A stretch of DNA of 64,000 bases from an uncultured Clostridia bacterium (GCA_937921505.1 CAKZUB010000032.1:44722-108721), one strand, 5' to 3'; counted from the stretch's first letter, positions 9,639 to 19,976 are shown. Translations and numbers: made by a program. Notes: generated by a model not told the origin, from the sequence alone.

Positions 9639-10997
9639 CTAATTTTTAAAGCTATGAATAGGAGCAGGAATTCTGCCGCCTCTTGCTATGAAAGCATCAC
9701 ACTTATAGTTATTAACCGGCATAATAGGTGCATAGCCTAAAAGACCACCAAACTCTACTTGATCTCCAACCTCTTTGCCCTCTACTGGAATAATACGTAC
9801 AGCTGTAGTCTTTGCATTAATCATTCCAATGGCCATCTCATCAGCAATAATACCTGAAATAGTTGCTGCACTTGTTGAACCTGGTATAGCTACCATATCA
9901 AGCCCTACTGAACATACGCAAGTCATAGCTTCAAGCTTTTCTATAGTTAAAGCACCTTGTTCTGCTGCACGAATCATGCCATGGTCTTCACTAACAGGAA
10001 TAAAAGCACCACTTAAGCCTCCCACATATGAAGAGGCCATTACCCCACCTTTTTTAACACAGTCATTAAGAATAGCAAGCGCAGCAGTCGTGCCAGGTGC
10101 TCCTATCATCTCAATACCCATCTCTTCTATAATCTCAGCAATACTATCACCTACAGCTGGTGTAGGTGCAAGAGATAAGTCAATAATGCCAAATGGCACG
10201 CCTAAAATTTGTGACGCTTCTTTTGCAACCATCTGCCCCGCTCTTGTAATTTTAAAAGCAGTTCTCTTAACCATTTCACACATTGTTTCAAAATCTTGAC
10301 CTCTTACATTTTCTAAAGCTTTCTTGACAACGCCCGGTCCACTTACTCCGACATTAATGACAAGATCTCTTTCTCCAACGCCATGAAATGCTCCTGCCAT
10401 AAAAGGGTTGTCTTCCGGTGCATTGCAAAACACTACTAATTTTGCACAACCAATGCTTCCTCTATCTGCTGTACGCAAGGAGGTCGCTTTAATAATTTCA
10501 CCAATTCTTTTAACAGCGTCCATATTAATGCCCGAACGCGTAGTTCCTAGATTAATGGAAGCACATACTCTTTCAGTTACATCTAACGCTTCTGGAATAG
10601 ACTCTATAAGTACAGTATCTGCTGCTGAACAGCCTTTATGCACAAGAGCTGAAAACCCACCTAAAAAGTTGATCCCGACTGTCTTTGCAGCTCGGTCTAA
10701 TGCTTTTGCAATAGGTACATATGAATTTGCCTTTGTTGCACCACCTATAAGGGCAATAGGCGTAACTGAAATACGTTTATTGACAATAGGAATACCATAT
10801 TTTTTAGAAATATTTTCTCCTGTTTGTACTAAGTTTTCTGCTTTAGTTGTAATTTTATCATAAACATTCTGACAAAGTTTATCCATATCATCACTGATAC
10901 AATCTAGTAAATTAATCCCCATTGTAATGGTACGAATATCTAAATTTTCTTCTTGTATCATTTTATTCGTTTCTTCTACCTCAAACCTTGATATCAT
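9639..10997 (-). CDS. PFL family (DUF711/UPF0210) protein
   Basis: A 452-residue protein of the UPF0210/DUF711 family. Its structure is known to resemble pyruvate formate-lyase barrels, but no reaction is proven. Family hallmarks such as [29 protein letters not shown] and [12 protein letters not shown] are intact, and the length is normal. It is the second half of the conserved ACT-DUF711 pair seen across Firmicutes, here with the ACT gene just upstream. An AAAGGAA site precedes the ATG. A regulatory or metabolic role tied to amino-acid sensing by the ACT partner is an inference. Confidence 0.93.
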   Translation of the reverse strand: MISRFEVEETNKMIQEENLDIRTITMGINLLDCISDDMDKLCQNVYDKITTKAENLVQTGENISKKYGIPIVNKRISVTPIALIGGATKANSYVPIAKALDRAAKTVGINFLGGFSALVHKGCSAADTVLIESIPEALDVTERVCASINLGTTRSGINMDAVKRIGEIIKATSLRTADRGSIGCAKLVVFCNAPEDNPFMAGAFHGVGERDLVINVGVSGPGVVKKALENVRGQDFETMCEMVKRTAFKITRAGQMVAKEASQILGVPFGIIDLSLAPTPAVGDSIAEIIEEMGIEMIGAPGTTAALAILNDCVKKGGVMASSYVGGLSGAFIPVSEDHGMIRAAEQGALTIEKLEAMTCVCSVGLDMVAIPGSTSAATISGIIADEMAIGMINAKTTAVRIIPVEGKEVGDQVEFGGLLGYAPIMPVNNYKCDAFIARGGRIPAPIHSFKN

Positions 10998-11055
10998 ATT
11001 ATTATTCCTTTCTATTTGCCATAAACTCTTACTAACCTTTAGATTCTATGAATCT

Positions 11056-11325
11056 TTAGATTCTATGCATACTGTCAAATATATCTTGATGTTGAAGTTT
11101 AATATCTACCTCAATAGCTTTACCTAAATCTGAAAGCTTGTCTACAAGTTCAATAAATTCTACATTGGTATAGGTTAGATCTACGACCATTAGCATATTA
11201 AAATAGCCTTGTAAAATTGTTTGTGAAATATCTAAAATATTAACATTCTGATCGCTCAGAAGGGTACATACCTTTCCTATAATGCCAACTTTATCTTTTC
11301 CAATAACTGTAATAATCCCTTTCAT
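11056..11325 (-). CDS. ACT domain protein (UPF0237)
   Basis: An 89-residue single ACT domain, a small-molecule (usually amino-acid) sensing fold, with the typical start MKGIITVIGKDKVGIIG and the LLSDQNVNILDISQT turn. Proteins of this group are encoded directly before DUF711 proteins, as here. A GGAGG site precedes the ATG and the gap to the FtsA-like gene is only 13 bases, so it lies within the 14.3-6.9 kb run of minus-strand genes. Confidence 0.93.
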   Translation of the reverse strand: MKGIITVIGKDKVGIIGKVCTLLSDQNVNILDISQTILQGYFNMLMVVDLTYTNVEFIELVDKLSDLGKAIEVDIKLQHQDIFDSMHRI

Positions 11326-11338
11326 TTCTAACCTCCTA

Positions 11339-13360
11339 TTATTTTTTCCAATAAATTTTCAGTGCATCTCCATCTTGTAAATTGTCTGTTAATGCAGCTG
11401 CTTGTCCATTTTTTAATAATTGTATTGTTCCTTGTGGCTTTGTGAGATCAAATGTAATATAGTCAAATATACTTGCAAGCATATAAGAAGTTTCTTTTGC
11501 TGGAAGTATGACAACTTCTCCATTAACAGTAATAAAAATTTGCTCTGCATCATTCTCTTTGTCAGAAGTTATTTGAGTAGTGTCCAATGATTTATTATAC
11601 ATCATTTCTTCATCCGCAGTTGCTGGAACATCATCAATTAAAATTGCATCTCCATTTCGAATCTTATAATCTAGCTCTACTCTGCTTAAGTTAACCATTA
11701 GGATTTTGTTTTCATAGCTTATCGCAAGAAACTCAAGTAAATCTCCTAAATTATGAGGAGAAGTGACTTTTACATCATCATTTTCTTTGATTTGATAATC
11801 TAGAGATACATAATCACCATTAACTAGTACAATGGGTATTGTAAATGCAGTACCATTAACAGAAACCTTAATGATATCTTTAACATATTGTGAAACAGCA
11901 GCTTGTCCGTCAACTCCTGGGGTTGCCTTTTCAACTTGTATTAAGTCTTCTTCAGTAAGCATGTCATTAATTGTAGCTTGTTTGCCATTTAACAGTATGT
12001 TTGCTGGAATACCATTTTCTCCTTTTAAACGCTGACGTTCTCCATTTAGTTTAAACATAAGGGTTTTCCCTTTTTTGGGAAAGATTTCAGTATGTTCAAT
12101 ACCTGCTGCAACTATTGCATCTAATATAGTAAGTTTTTTAGCATTGAGGAGATCTATTTTACGATCGTTTAAAGTAACAGTTGTGAGCTCATTATATCTG
12201 CTTTGCATGCTTGTAATACAAATCCCAAGCGGTGTAATCATTTGAGGTTCATTAATAACTTCTGCTTGATCAATAACATTCACAACATTTTCTGCTGTTC
12301 TGAGTGCAACCCTTTCTGGAGCAATTTTTAAAAGCTTTGCCAAATTTTGCGTAACTGAAAGCATTTGACTTCCTCCACCTACACAAAATACTGCATTAGG
12401 AGAACTTTCACCATTTAATTCTAATATTTTATTTGCGATATTTTCAGTAAGCGTTTCTAAAGTAGGTAAAATAACTTGTCTTACTTCCTCTATAGTAACT
12501 TGATGCCTTATTCCCAATATATCATCAAATTCAATCATCTGGGATAAACTTAGCTGCTTTTTAATCTTTTCAGCAGTGTTAAAGTCAACCAAATATTGAT
12601 GCAATATAGCCTCTGTCACTTCGTCTCCAGCTATAGGAATCATGCCATAGGCTACCACACTTCCACCTTTTGTAATCGCTATATCAGATGTTCCTGCTCC
12701 TATATCTACCAAAGCTAAATTGAGAAGTCTTAAATTATCTGGAATAACTGCATTGATAGCAGCTATAGGTTCTAATGTAAGATTGATAACTTTAAGTCCT
12801 GCTCTTTCTGTTACTGCATACAAACTATCAATCACCAGTTTAGGCAAAAAAGTCGCGATAATCTTTGCACTTATGCTTGTCCCCTTATGTCCTTCTAAAC
12901 TAGTTATAATATAACCATCTAAATAGTAATTAATAACTGAATAAGCAACACAAAAATAATCCATTTTAGAACTTATTTTTTGTTGTTCCTCTTTTGCCTT
13001 TTCTACACCATAAAGTTCTAAGTTATGTACATCAGATAATGTAAACTCTTGAACCTCTTCATAGGTATTATCAACAGATACAATCTGTGTGCTAAGAGCC
13101 CTTCCCGCTGCCGCAATTGCAACATCCGTTAACTGCGTACTTAGTTTTTGCTCTAAAGCTGTTTTTACTTGATAAACTGCTCGAGATACTTTTTGTATAT
13201 CATGAATTTGCCCATCTAGCATAGCTCTTTCTTCATGCTCTATACTTTCATATGCTAAAATAACAAATTTATTATTTTCTTTATAGCCTACAGTGCCTAT
13301 AATCGTTCTTGTACCAATATCAAGTCCAAAAATCAATTCTTCATTTGTATAACGTCCCAC
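11339..13360 (-). CDS. FtsA-like actin-fold ATPase with long C-terminal extension
   Basis: A 673-residue protein. Residues 1-370 form an actin/HSP70-type ATPase with the phosphate loops GLDIGT (13-18) and VDIGAGTSD and a C-terminal adenosine motif CVGGGSQ. It matches the FtsA/PilM group called cell division FtsA domain protein in clostridia. The remaining 300 residues hold repeated small beta-rich units of the type LNGKQATINDMLTEEDLIQV and VNGTAFTIPIVLVNGDYVSL, separate from FtsA itself, which is about 420 residues and ends in a membrane helix. No such helix is seen here. It starts with GTG after GGAGG. A role in envelope or division-related assembly is likely but unproven. Confidence 0.75.
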   Translation of the reverse strand: MGRYTNEELIFGLDIGTRTIIGTVGYKENNKFVILAYESIEHEERAMLDGQIHDIQKVSRAVYQVKTALEQKLSTQLTDVAIAAAGRALSTQIVSVDNTYEEVQEFTLSDVHNLELYGVEKAKEEQQKISSKMDYFCVAYSVINYYLDGYIITSLEGHKGTSISAKIIATFLPKLVIDSLYAVTERAGLKVINLTLEPIAAINAVIPDNLRLLNLALVDIGAGTSDIAITKGGSVVAYGMIPIAGDEVTEAILHQYLVDFNTAEKIKKQLSLSQMIEFDDILGIRHQVTIEEVRQVILPTLETLTENIANKILELNGESSPNAVFCVGGGSQMLSVTQNLAKLLKIAPERVALRTAENVVNVIDQAEVINEPQMITPLGICITSMQSRYNELTTVTLNDRKIDLLNAKKLTILDAIVAAGIEHTEIFPKKGKTLMFKLNGERQRLKGENGIPANILLNGKQATINDMLTEEDLIQVEKATPGVDGQAAVSQYVKDIIKVSVNGTAFTIPIVLVNGDYVSLDYQIKENDDVKVTSPHNLGDLLEFLAISYENKILMVNLSRVELDYKIRNGDAILIDDVPATADEEMMYNKSLDTTQITSDKENDAEQIFITVNGEVVILPAKETSYMLASIFDYITFDLTKPQGTIQLLKNGQAAALTDNLQDGDALKIYWKK

Positions 13361-13371
13361 ATTAACGCCTC

Positions 13372-14280
13372 CTACTCTCTAAGTATACTTTGCATTAACC
13401 TAACATGAATTTTAGGATGTATTGTGTTAATATAACAGTGTGTTGCAAGTTCAAAGCCAGCCCACTGGGTAAGCCTTGGAATAATCTTAATATGAAAGTG
13501 ATAATCTAGAGAATTATGAAGCCCTCCACTCATAAAGCAGATATTAAACTCACAATTTTGCTTGAGCTTATCATAAGCTGATAAAAGTATTTTTAACAAC
13601 TCACCTGCTGATTCAAGTTCTTGAGGTTGTAAATCTCCATAATGCTTTCTATGCACTTTAGGCACTAACCATGTTTCATGTTCAAATTCCGAAGGTGTAG
13701 GTGCTATGGCTATCCATGTATCATTTTCAAAAATAACATCTTCCTTCTTAGTTTCTTGCAATTTGTGACATAGATAACATTTTTTCGCCCAATCTTGATA
13801 GGCATTGTAATGTTCATACTGGTGCAGCATCTGATAAGGAATTTGACTTAGTGCAACAATTTGCCAATGCGAGTGACTAATACTCGCGCCAGCGCTTTTT
13901 CCATAATTTTTAAAGATTTGAATAAATCCAATCTTAGGATCCTGAGCAATTTGCCTCCACCTTGTTTGCATTGCATCAAGAAGTATATGCCAATGTGGAG
14001 TCGTGAAATCTTTTGGACATTCTAGGTGTCTTGATGTATCTATAACAACATCATGAACCCCATAAAGCCCTTGGTTATAGCTGCATATAGGATACTTATT
14101 ATTAACTATTTTTACTAAAAAATCATTTTCTTGTTTGACTTCAAGATGTACCTGTTCAATATCTGATTCATGCCCAGGGCAAAAAGGACATGAATCAGAA
14201 CGCTCATTAATAGAGGGCCTAGCTTTTCTATTTTCAGCAATGATACAGTTTTTGATCAAATAATAATCTTCATCTATCAT
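13372..14280 (-). CDS. GalT/HIT-superfamily protein (DUF4931-like)
   Basis: A 302-residue protein of the galactose-1-phosphate uridylyltransferase branch of the HIT superfamily. It has an N-terminal zinc-type CPFCPGHE and an active-site SHSHWQ stretch (GASISHSHWQIV) where true GalT has HPHGQ, plus the C-terminal DYHFHIKIIPR. The C-terminal histidine motif also fits ApaH/Ap4A-type phosphorylases. I therefore call the family, not the reaction. It is the first gene of the minus-strand run that includes the FtsA-like and ACT/DUF711 genes, 11 bases before the FtsA-like start. Confidence 0.75.
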   Translation of the reverse strand: MIDEDYYLIKNCIIAENRKARPSINERSDSCPFCPGHESDIEQVHLEVKQENDFLVKIVNNKYPICSYNQGLYGVHDVVIDTSRHLECPKDFTTPHWHILLDAMQTRWRQIAQDPKIGFIQIFKNYGKSAGASISHSHWQIVALSQIPYQMLHQYEHYNAYQDWAKKCYLCHKLQETKKEDVIFENDTWIAIAPTPSEFEHETWLVPKVHRKHYGDLQPQELESAGELLKILLSAYDKLKQNCEFNICFMSGGLHNSLDYHFHIKIIPRLTQWAGFELATHCYINTIHPKIHVRLMQSILRE

Positions 14281-14381
14281 AAGATTTTTTGCCTTTCTTT
14301 TTTATCATTTTACTATATCCTTTATTAAATGAAAAGTAATAATATTAATAAAACCAAGAAGTAGCCTACTTAATCAGCAGA

Positions 14382-15992
14382 CTACTCAATCATCCATTCT
14401 TCTACATTTGCAAAAATATTTAATGGTGTTAGTTTAATTGAGCCACCTATTTTATCCTTAGTAATAAGTACCTTTCTCTTAAAAAACAAACTAATATAAG
14501 GGTTTTCTTGTGAAAAATACTGTTGAAATTTAGCATACGTATGAATATTTGATCCTTCTGTTGCTAAGAATGCTTGCTGTAACAACTCATCCATTTTTTC
14601 ATCTTTGTAATTAATATAATTTTCACCACTAATTATCTTACTTGAATGAAGTGCAAAACTTAAATCAAGCGCATAAGACAGCTGCCATCCTCCTAAAAAA
14701 GCATCATATTGTTTTGTTTCTATTCGTGATAAATAAATATCTCTTTCTACTACTTCCACATTAACTTCAATACCAATATCTTTATACATCCGCTTTATCT
14801 CATCGGCTATTTTAATTCTATCTTTATTTTCGGCGTTCACTAAAAGATTAAAAGAAAAAGGAATATCATTTTTAGTTATGAGCCCACTTTTACTATCTCG
14901 CTCATAGCCTTCTTGTGTTAAAAGCAATTTTGCCTTTTCTTTATCATGTTCTTGAATCTTTAAAGTTTTATCGTATAAGTACGATGATGGACTAATAGGT
15001 GTATCTGTTACAAGCGCATGATCTAAATAATATAAATAGACCATTTTTTGCCTATCTAATGCATAAAGCATTGCCCTTCGTACATTACTGTTTTGAAACA
15101 TAACTTTATTAAAATTAAGTCCCATAAACTCATATATATTAGAAGTGAACTCATAAGATTTTGAAGATTTGTCACTCGCATACTTACCCCATTCAGTAAT
15201 ATTGGTATAAACAACATCGATTAAATTTTGCTTAAAAGAATGTAAGCTACTTTCTTCATCCGGGATAATACTCACTTCTATTTCTTCAATATGCGGTGTC
15301 CCTTTAAAATAATGATTATTAACTCCAAGCTTAATATGTTTAAGAGGTGTCATTGATTTAAAAAGATAAGGTCCTGAACCAATAGGAATAATACTTAGCG
15401 CATCACTTTCGGCTACATCATAAATGTGCTGAGGAATAATGGGAAAAAATAGAGTTTGTAAAATACTGCTAAAAGGCTGTCTATATAAAATTTTCATTGT
15501 TGTATCATCTAGTTTTTCTAAACTTGCAACATTCTCAATTGCTTGTCTGTAGGGGCTATCGGGTATTTTTTGAATTTGCTGCAGTGTAAAAATAACATCA
15601 TCTGTTGTGAGTGGCATCCCATCATGCCAGTTAATATCGTGATTTAATGTGATAGTAATAGCAGTATTATTTTCATTAAGCATCCATGAATGTGCTATGT
15701 TAGCACTTATTGTCCCATTTTCTTCAATATTAACAAGAGGGCTAAATAATAAATACAATGTTTGCTGTACATTATCTTGCGTATTGTAGAGCGGATTAAG
15801 TGTTGTTGGAACGTTCATTGCAATAGTCATCTTATTTTCTGAAGGTTTGTTGTCATTATTTGTGCGTGATAGTTCCTGAGTTGGTATATTATTAACAGGT
15901 TCATCTCTAACAACCATGTTAATAGTTCCACAACCCATACATAAAGTTAAAGTAACTAAGCTAACAACGAGCATCTTATAACCTTTAATCAT
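14382..15992 (-). CDS. Peptide ABC transporter substrate-binding lipoprotein (SBP family 5)
   Basis: A 536-residue extracellular solute-binding protein of family 5 (OppA/DppA). The N-terminus is a lipoprotein signal with a hydrophobic core and lipobox LCMGC, so the mature protein would be anchored at Cys21 or thereabouts. Family features include SGPYLFKSM, a DDVIFTLQQI stretch and NVRRAMLYALDRQKM. The substrate is probably an oligopeptide. No permease or ATPase genes are adjacent, so it must work with a transporter encoded elsewhere. The start follows AAGGAGG. It lies downstream of the lytic transglycosylase gene with a 15-base gap. Confidence 0.9.
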   Translation of the reverse strand: MIKGYKMLVVSLVTLTLCMGCGTINMVVRDEPVNNIPTQELSRTNNDNKPSENKMTIAMNVPTTLNPLYNTQDNVQQTLYLLFSPLVNIEENGTISANIAHSWMLNENNTAITITLNHDINWHDGMPLTTDDVIFTLQQIQKIPDSPYRQAIENVASLEKLDDTTMKILYRQPFSSILQTLFFPIIPQHIYDVAESDALSIIPIGSGPYLFKSMTPLKHIKLGVNNHYFKGTPHIEEIEVSIIPDEESSLHSFKQNLIDVVYTNITEWGKYASDKSSKSYEFTSNIYEFMGLNFNKVMFQNSNVRRAMLYALDRQKMVYLYYLDHALVTDTPISPSSYLYDKTLKIQEHDKEKAKLLLTQEGYERDSKSGLITKNDIPFSFNLLVNAENKDRIKIADEIKRMYKDIGIEVNVEVVERDIYLSRIETKQYDAFLGGWQLSYALDLSFALHSSKIISGENYINYKDEKMDELLQQAFLATEGSNIHTYAKFQQYFSQENPYISLFFKRKVLITKDKIGGSIKLTPLNIFANVEEWMIE

Positions 15993-16007
15993 CTTACTAT
16001 TTCCTCC

Positions 16008-16553
16008 TTAGTACCTATATAAAAATTTATAGAACTTGTAATGCAAGTTAACACGCTTTACATATAAGCTTGTTTCTTTAAAAGGGATAACATCCAATGA
16101 TTTGCCATCTTGACTATATTCTGGATTTCTTCGCCACTTGGCTACATTACCAGTTCCAGCATTATATGCAGCTAGTGCTAAATCAACATTATCATCATAT
16201 TGTCTAATGAGTTTAGACATATACCAGCATCCAATCTGTATATTCACATGTGGTTTAAAAAGCACCTCATGACTATAGTTTTTAATAGCAATTTGCTCAG
16301 CTCCCCATGCTCCAGTTTTATCCATAATTTGCATAAGTCCTTTTGCTCCGCTTCGCGATATGGCATGTGGGTCATATTTACTCTCTGTCTTCATAATAGC
16401 ATAAATAAGAAGCGGGTCCACTTCGTACTCCTTGGCGTATTTATATACGATCTCTTTATACTTTTGAGGATATAGACTATAAATACCTATGACAATTAAA
16501 CTTATACAGATGATTATCTTTGTTATCAGTTTTATTTTAACTATTTTTTTCAA
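16008..16553 (-). CDS. Lytic transglycosylase, SLT domain
   Basis: A 181-residue Slt70-type lytic transglycosylase that cleaves peptidoglycan glycan strands. An N-terminal membrane anchor or signal (ITKIIICISLIVIGIYSLYP) is followed by the catalytic domain with the catalytic Glu in MKTESKYDPHA, SGAKGLMQIM and ALAAYNAGTGNV. It should act outside the membrane. I choose the TTG at 16553 as start because it is eight bases after AAGGGG; a TTG two codons earlier is only two bases from that site. It lies just after coaE. Confidence 0.9.
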   Translation of the reverse strand: MKKIVKIKLITKIIICISLIVIGIYSLYPQKYKEIVYKYAKEYEVDPLLIYAIMKTESKYDPHAISRSGAKGLMQIMDKTGAWGAEQIAIKNYSHEVLFKPHVNIQIGCWYMSKLIRQYDDNVDLALAAYNAGTGNVAKWRRNPEYSQDGKSLDVIPFKETSLYVKRVNLHYKFYKFLYRY

Positions 16554-16565
16554 AACCAAAACCCC

Positions 16566-17159
16566 TTATAAATGAACTAATAATTTTTTTATCTGTCCTC
16601 TAGTCTCTTCAAGAGATAAACTATTATCTATTATTTCATCTGCTATCTGGGTAAATTCTTCCCATTTCTTCTGAGCTTTAAACCGCTCTAATATTTGTTG
16701 TTTAGTTAATCCTTGTCTTTTCATAATACGAGGTATTCTTATCGCATCATCAGCATATACAGCAATCACTTTGTCGGTTAAACGCTCAAGACCAATTTCT
16801 ATCAAAAGAGCAGCGTCAATAATAACAAGTTCAAAATTCCCATCTTGTCTGGCACTCTCAATTTGTCTTTTTACTTCATTATAGATTAATGGATGTGTGA
16901 TGCAATTAAGAAGCTGTAACTTTTTCGGGTCACTAAACACTATTTCTCCTAATTTTTGTCTTATAATATTGCCACCTTTGGATAAAATACAAGATCCAAA
17001 TGCACTGATAATAGGTTGATATGCAGCATGCCCCTTAAGTAAAAGATCATGCCCTATCTCATCTGCTGAAATAATAAAGGTTTTTTTATAGTGCTTAATA
17101 AGCGAAACAACTGTTGTCTTACCAACACCTATTCCTCCAACTATTCCTATAACTTTCAT
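16566..17159 (-). CDS. coaE: Dephospho-CoA kinase
   Basis: A 197-residue P-loop kinase that performs the last step of coenzyme A synthesis, phosphorylating the 3'-hydroxyl of dephospho-CoA. The Walker A motif GGIGVGKTT is at residues 8-16, with ISADEIGHDL after it and the THPLIYNEV and IIDAALLIE motifs typical of CoaE. Length is normal. It follows polA by ten bases, an arrangement common in Firmicutes. A GGAGATGG site precedes the ATG. Confidence 0.96.
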   Translation of the reverse strand: MKVIGIVGGIGVGKTTVVSLIKHYKKTFIISADEIGHDLLLKGHAAYQPIISAFGSCILSKGGNIIRQKLGEIVFSDPKKLQLLNCITHPLIYNEVKRQIESARQDGNFELVIIDAALLIEIGLERLTDKVIAVYADDAIRIPRIMKRQGLTKQQILERFKAQKKWEEFTQIADEIIDNSLSLEETRGQIKKLLVHL

Positions 17160-17169
17160 ACACCATCTC

Positions 17170-19815
17170 CTACTTTGTTTCTAACCAATTATTCCCCTGA
17201 TGCACATCTACACTTAGTGGAACAAGCAGCTGTGCTGCATTTTCCATTTCATATTTGAGTAAACTTTTAACTGTCTCTATTTCTGTTTTATGTGTCTCAA
17301 TGAGCAGTTCATCATGCACAGTTAAAATCAGTTTAGATTGCATACAATTTTCTTTTAATTTATGATAGACTTTCACCATAGCTATTTTAATAATATCTGC
17401 TGATGTCCCTTGAATAGGCGTATTCATAGCTACTCGCTTTCCGAATTCTCTCATATTATGATTGCTTGCTAATATTTCTGGAATCTCTCTTTTTCTATGA
17501 AACAATGTTGTTACATAACCTTTTTGCATAGCAAAGTCAATAGTAGCGTCAAGATAATATTTTACACTTGGATATTTTTCAAAATATCCTTCTATATATT
17601 TTTGAGCAGCCTTTTGAGTAATCTTCAAATCTTCTGCTAACGAAAATGCACTGATTCCATATACAATGCCAAAGTTAACTGCTTTAGCATTACTTCTTTG
17701 AAGGGATGTTACTTCTTCAAAAGGAACATTAAACACTTGCGATGCCGTTAAAGCATGTATATCAATATTGTTTTTAAAAGCATCTATAAGTATTGTGTCA
17801 TCCGCCATATGAGCTAACACTCTCAGCTCTATTTGAGAGTAATCGCCATCTAAAAATACGTAGTCATCTGAGGATGGAATAAACATCTTTCTAATCCTTT
17901 TTCCCATTTCAAATTTAATTGGAATGTTTTGAAGGTTAGGTTCCGTGCTGCTTAACCGCCCTGTAGCTGTAATCGTTTGATTAAATGTAGAATGGATTTT
18001 TTGATCTTGTCCTAACACATTGATAAGTCCATCGACATAGGTAGACTTAAGCTTAATATATTGTCTATATTCAAGGATTTTCTGAACTATAGGATATTCA
18101 TTTTTTAATGTTTCTAAAATTTCTGCTGCAGTTGAATAGCCAGTTTTAGTCTTTTTACCAGAAGGAAGCTTCATTTTTTCAAATAATACAACTCCTAGCT
18201 GTTTAGGAGAGTTAATATTAAAAGTTTCTTCCGCTTCATTGTAAATTTCTTTTGAGATATTATCAATAAGCAACTGAAGTTCCACGCCATATTCTTCTAA
18301 GTTTTTTACATCTACTGTAATACCTTGTATCTCCATATTAAATAAAACTTCGATGAGCGGCATTTCTATCTCATAAAAGAGTTTATCCATGTTAGATTCA
18401 ACCATCTTTTCATGCATGATGCGTCTAGATTCCCTGGTAATATAGGCTCTCTTGCCAAGGTTCATCATTCTAATGTCTTTTTCTAGGTCTTGCCATTTTC
18501 TTTGCGACTTACCTTTACCTAATAGATCTTCTAGGGATACAATTGCACAGTCTCCTAAAAAGATCTCCTGAATTTCTGCAATATCGTAGGTAGGACTTGT
18601 AGGATGCAGCAAATAAGCGGCAATAAAGGTATCAAACACTACGCCTTCAGCTTGTATATTAAATGTCCTATAGAGTTGATGTCTAAGAAGCTTACTATCA
18701 TGAATAATTTTGTAATACATATCACTTGTAAAAAGTTTTTCAATGAGCTTCACACTCTCGCTATCAGTCACATTTGCTTCAAAGTATCCTATTTGATTTT
18801 CAGTACAACAAACAAACCCAAATATCGTCTCTTCAATATAATAGCTTATTCCTATTTCTTGATGCTTAAGTGTCTCTAAGAAATCGGAAAAAGCTTGCTT
18901 ATCCCAACAAGTAATATCTAACTGCTTTTGTTCTTGTCTTTTAGCTGTTCTTGGTAACTTATTAACTAAAGATTTAAATTCCAATTCTTTAAATACTTCA
19001 TAAGCTTCTTCACTCAAGGTTAAATCATATTTAAAATCGTCCCACTCATAATTAAGCGGGACATCACAAACAATCGTTGCAAGCATTTTACTGTCTCTTG
19101 CATCGTTTGCATAGATTATTAAATTTTCTTTTAACTTTTTTTGTGTTATATGGTCAATGTTGTCTAAAAGATTCTCAATACTTCCATACTCTTTAATTAA
19201 TTTAATAGCTGTTTTTTCTCCAATTCCTGGAACTCCTTTAATATTATCTGATGGATCTCCCATAAGTCCTTTAACATCAATAAATTGCTTAGGTGTAACC
19301 CCATAAGTGTCTTGTACTGTCTGCGCAAAAAAACTCTCTATCTCCGTCCCAGTCTTTTTTGTTCGTGGCATCTTAACTTGAATGTACTCTGAGGTGATTT
19401 GAAATAAGTCGCGATCACCAGATACTACAATAACTTCCATATCATTTGCCTCTGCCGATTTTGCAAGGGTTCCTAGCACATCATCGGCCTCATAGCGCTC
19501 TTTCTCAATGACATAGATATCCAGTATTTTTAGTACTTTTTTAAGGAGTGGGATTTGGGGACGGAGCTCATCTGGCATTCCTTTTCGATTTCCTTTATAG
19601 TCTTTTGAAAGTTCATGTCTAAAAGTAGGTACACTAAGATCAAATGTCACGCCTAAAAGATGAGGCTTTTCTTTTTCGATTATACTTAACATAATATTTA
19701 AAAAACCATAAACTGCATTGGTATAAATACCTTGTTTGTTAGTCAGTAGCGGTACGCCATAAAAGGCCCTATTTGCTATACTGTGTCCATCAAATAAAAG
19801 TAATTTTTGTTTCAC
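17170..19815 (-). CDS. polA: DNA polymerase I
   Basis: An 881-residue family A polymerase for Okazaki fragment processing and repair. Residues 1-290 are the 5'-3' exonuclease/flap domain (LFDGHS, YEADDVLG, VSGDRDLFQ, GVPGIGEKTA). The middle 3'-5' exonuclease-like domain lacks clear catalytic acidic motifs and is probably inactive, as in many Gram-positives. The polymerase domain has DYSQIELRVLAH (motif A), RSNAKAVNFGIVYG (motif B) and TVHDELLIE (motif C). The start is GTG after AGAGGTG. Upstream lies an array of 18-bp repeats. Confidence 0.97.
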   Translation of the reverse strand: MKQKLLLFDGHSIANRAFYGVPLLTNKQGIYTNAVYGFLNIMLSIIEKEKPHLLGVTFDLSVPTFRHELSKDYKGNRKGMPDELRPQIPLLKKVLKILDIYVIEKERYEADDVLGTLAKSAEANDMEVIVVSGDRDLFQITSEYIQVKMPRTKKTGTEIESFFAQTVQDTYGVTPKQFIDVKGLMGDPSDNIKGVPGIGEKTAIKLIKEYGSIENLLDNIDHITQKKLKENLIIYANDARDSKMLATIVCDVPLNYEWDDFKYDLTLSEEAYEVFKELEFKSLVNKLPRTAKRQEQKQLDITCWDKQAFSDFLETLKHQEIGISYYIEETIFGFVCCTENQIGYFEANVTDSESVKLIEKLFTSDMYYKIIHDSKLLRHQLYRTFNIQAEGVVFDTFIAAYLLHPTSPTYDIAEIQEIFLGDCAIVSLEDLLGKGKSQRKWQDLEKDIRMMNLGKRAYITRESRRIMHEKMVESNMDKLFYEIEMPLIEVLFNMEIQGITVDVKNLEEYGVELQLLIDNISKEIYNEAEETFNINSPKQLGVVLFEKMKLPSGKKTKTGYSTAAEILETLKNEYPIVQKILEYRQYIKLKSTYVDGLINVLGQDQKIHSTFNQTITATGRLSSTEPNLQNIPIKFEMGKRIRKMFIPSSDDYVFLDGDYSQIELRVLAHMADDTILIDAFKNNIDIHALTASQVFNVPFEEVTSLQRSNAKAVNFGIVYGISAFSLAEDLKITQKAAQKYIEGYFEKYPSVKYYLDATIDFAMQKGYVTTLFHRKREIPEILASNHNMREFGKRVAMNTPIQGTSADIIKIAMVKVYHKLKENCMQSKLILTVHDELLIETHKTEIETVKSLLKYEMENAAQLLVPLSVDVHQGNNWLETK

Positions 19816-19874
19816 ACTGCACCTCTTTAATAGATTTTAAAATATCTATCTTCTCTTTTCATATTTTTCCATTA

Positions 19875-19955
19875 TAACATACTTTACATATGTTGCATAC
19901 TTTATGTATATTACATACTTTATTTATATTGTATACTCCATATATGCTGTATAAT
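19875..19955. repeat. 18-bp tandem repeat array upstream of polA
   Basis: Four units of 18 bases in perfect register (19875, 19893, 19911, 19929) plus a partial fifth. Units read as variants of TTACATACTTTATTTATA. The array is AT-rich and lies between the recO terminator and the polA start, where a polA promoter is expected. Confidence 0.8.
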
Positions 19956-19976
19956 AACTTTTATAGTAGTATTTAT

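Noticed and set aside
9775..10299. Long plus-strand open frame opposite the DUF711 gene
   Set aside because: It lies wholly within a conserved gene on the other strand and has no ribosome binding site; its composition is that of an antisense shadow.
14352..14386. Terminator after the peptide-binding lipoprotein gene
   Set aside because: An eight-base imperfect stem overlaps the stop codon but no proper T-run follows, so I do not call it.
19875..19955. CRISPR-like repeat array
   Set aside because: The 18-base units are directly adjacent with no spacers, and no cas gene occurs in the window.
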